Assembly (NCBI GenBank): GCA_017540945.1
Contig: JAFYAB010000103.1
Span: 1 to 5,704, forward strand
Reading direction: 5' to 3'
DNA length: 5,704 bases
DNA from: Oscillospiraceae bacterium
GTDB lineage: Bacteria > Bacillota_A > Clostridia > Oscillospirales > Oscillospiraceae
This document shows, in pieces, positions 5,460-5,704 of the stretch. A model generated the notes under the pieces. It worked only from the letters and a program-made list of their open reading frames with translations, was not told where the DNA came from and did not search any database. Numbering within the stretch: position 1 is the stretch's first letter; each line of letters starts with the position of its first letter. The position numbers and the translations under genes were made by a program.

Positions 5460-5704
5460 TCAGCAACCGCTTTGTCTCTCCTGAAACATATGCAGGCCCA
5501 TTTCCCGTGAGAGATGCTTCATCATCTCGCAGCCGGCGATGCAGTTTCCCTTTTGATCCAACGCAGGACCGTAAATCCCGATTCCGCAGCGGCCGTAAAC
5601 CGGGGCCATCAGCCCTCCGCCGACGCCGGATTTCGTGGGGACGCCTACCTCCACCGCAAAACGGCCTGACCCGTCGTACATGCCGCAGGTCAGCATGATG
5701 GACA
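5460..5704 (-). CDS. glsA: Glutaminase A, C-terminal part (continues past the right edge)
   Basis: The last 80 residues of a serine-dependent beta-lactamase-fold glutaminase, which hydrolyses L-glutamine to L-glutamate and ammonia in the cytoplasm. The visible sequence reads SIMLTCGMYDGSGRF, then VGVPTKSGVGGG, then a GIGIYGPALDQKGN block, and ends in GLHMF plus a short tail. This is the standard C-terminal order of GlsA (CGMYD.SG, P.KSGV.GG, PLD.KGN). The Tyr of CGMYD and the Val of KSGVGGG, 18 residues apart, correspond to active-site residues Tyr466 and Val484 of human glutaminase. The catalytic Ser-x-x-Lys lies in the missing N-terminal two thirds, to the right of the window. The usual SPPLD is GPALD here. 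The stop is TGA (5462-5460). No T-rich intrinsic terminator lies directly after it on the minus strand; the hairpin at 5299-5339 may serve. The gene faces the broken propeller gene, so they are not an operon. Confidence 0.9.
   Translation of the reverse strand, partial: SIMLTCGMYDGSGRFAVEVGVPTKSGVGGGLMAPVYGRCGIGIYGPALDQKGNCIAGCEMMKHLSREMGLHMFQERQSGC

Noticed and set aside
5318..5698. Plus-strand frame of 126 codons opposite glsA
   Set aside because: The minus strand encodes clear glutaminase motifs; the plus translation is Arg/Ser-rich shadow sequence.
1..5704. CRISPR array, tRNA or rRNA genes
   Set aside because: No regularly spaced repeats, cloverleaf-like segments or ribosomal RNA motifs were seen on either strand.

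Overview
The window looks like an accessory, decaying stretch of a gut-type Bacillota chromosome (class Clostridia). This rests on AGGAGG-type ribosome binding sites, GC-rich coding with AT-rich promoters, an IS66 remnant, a clostridial-type excisionase-like helix-turn-helix protein, a propeller sensor fragment and a GlsA glutaminase. Genus cannot be assigned from the sequence alone.

Left part (1-1093): a 79-residue helix-turn-helix/excisionase-like protein (63-302) is followed by a perfect hairpin. Next come the last ~160 codons of an IS66 transposase, its terminator, and a probable right inverted-repeat end at 933. The IS end runs into a small leftward gene (start at 1093) with a very good ribosome binding site. 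The last 21 codons of that gene's present reading frame lie inside the IS, so it is probably truncated by the insertion.

Centre (1094-4823): a ~200-bp AT-rich intergenic region drives genes in both directions. It holds two facing copies of an 18-bp element, TTGTAAT-N4-TTGTACG, each exactly 10 bp upstream of an extended -10 (TGnTAnAAT). This is the geometry of a PhoB/OmpR-family activator box. The rightward promoter serves a very long, unrecognised, mostly helical, charged protein. Its reading frame is open from 1296 to 4823 (1175 codons before the final stop) except for one in-frame TGA at 2742-2744.

Right part (4824-5704): 33 bp after the long gene begins a secreted two-component-regulator-type beta-propeller protein. 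It is stopped by an in-frame TAG after 138 residues, although the blade sequence continues for seven codons beyond it before homology is lost. Two strong hairpins, one with a T-tract, separate it from the C-terminal end of a glutaminase gene (glsA) on the opposite strand, which continues past the right edge.

Overall, up to four of the six protein-coding loci are broken or incomplete (IS66 transposase, the IS-fused small gene, the TGA-interrupted long gene and the propeller sensor). The window therefore reads as a genomic island or rearrangement hot-spot. The most interesting parts are the mirror-image promoter pair and the unidentified long protein with its single in-frame TGA.
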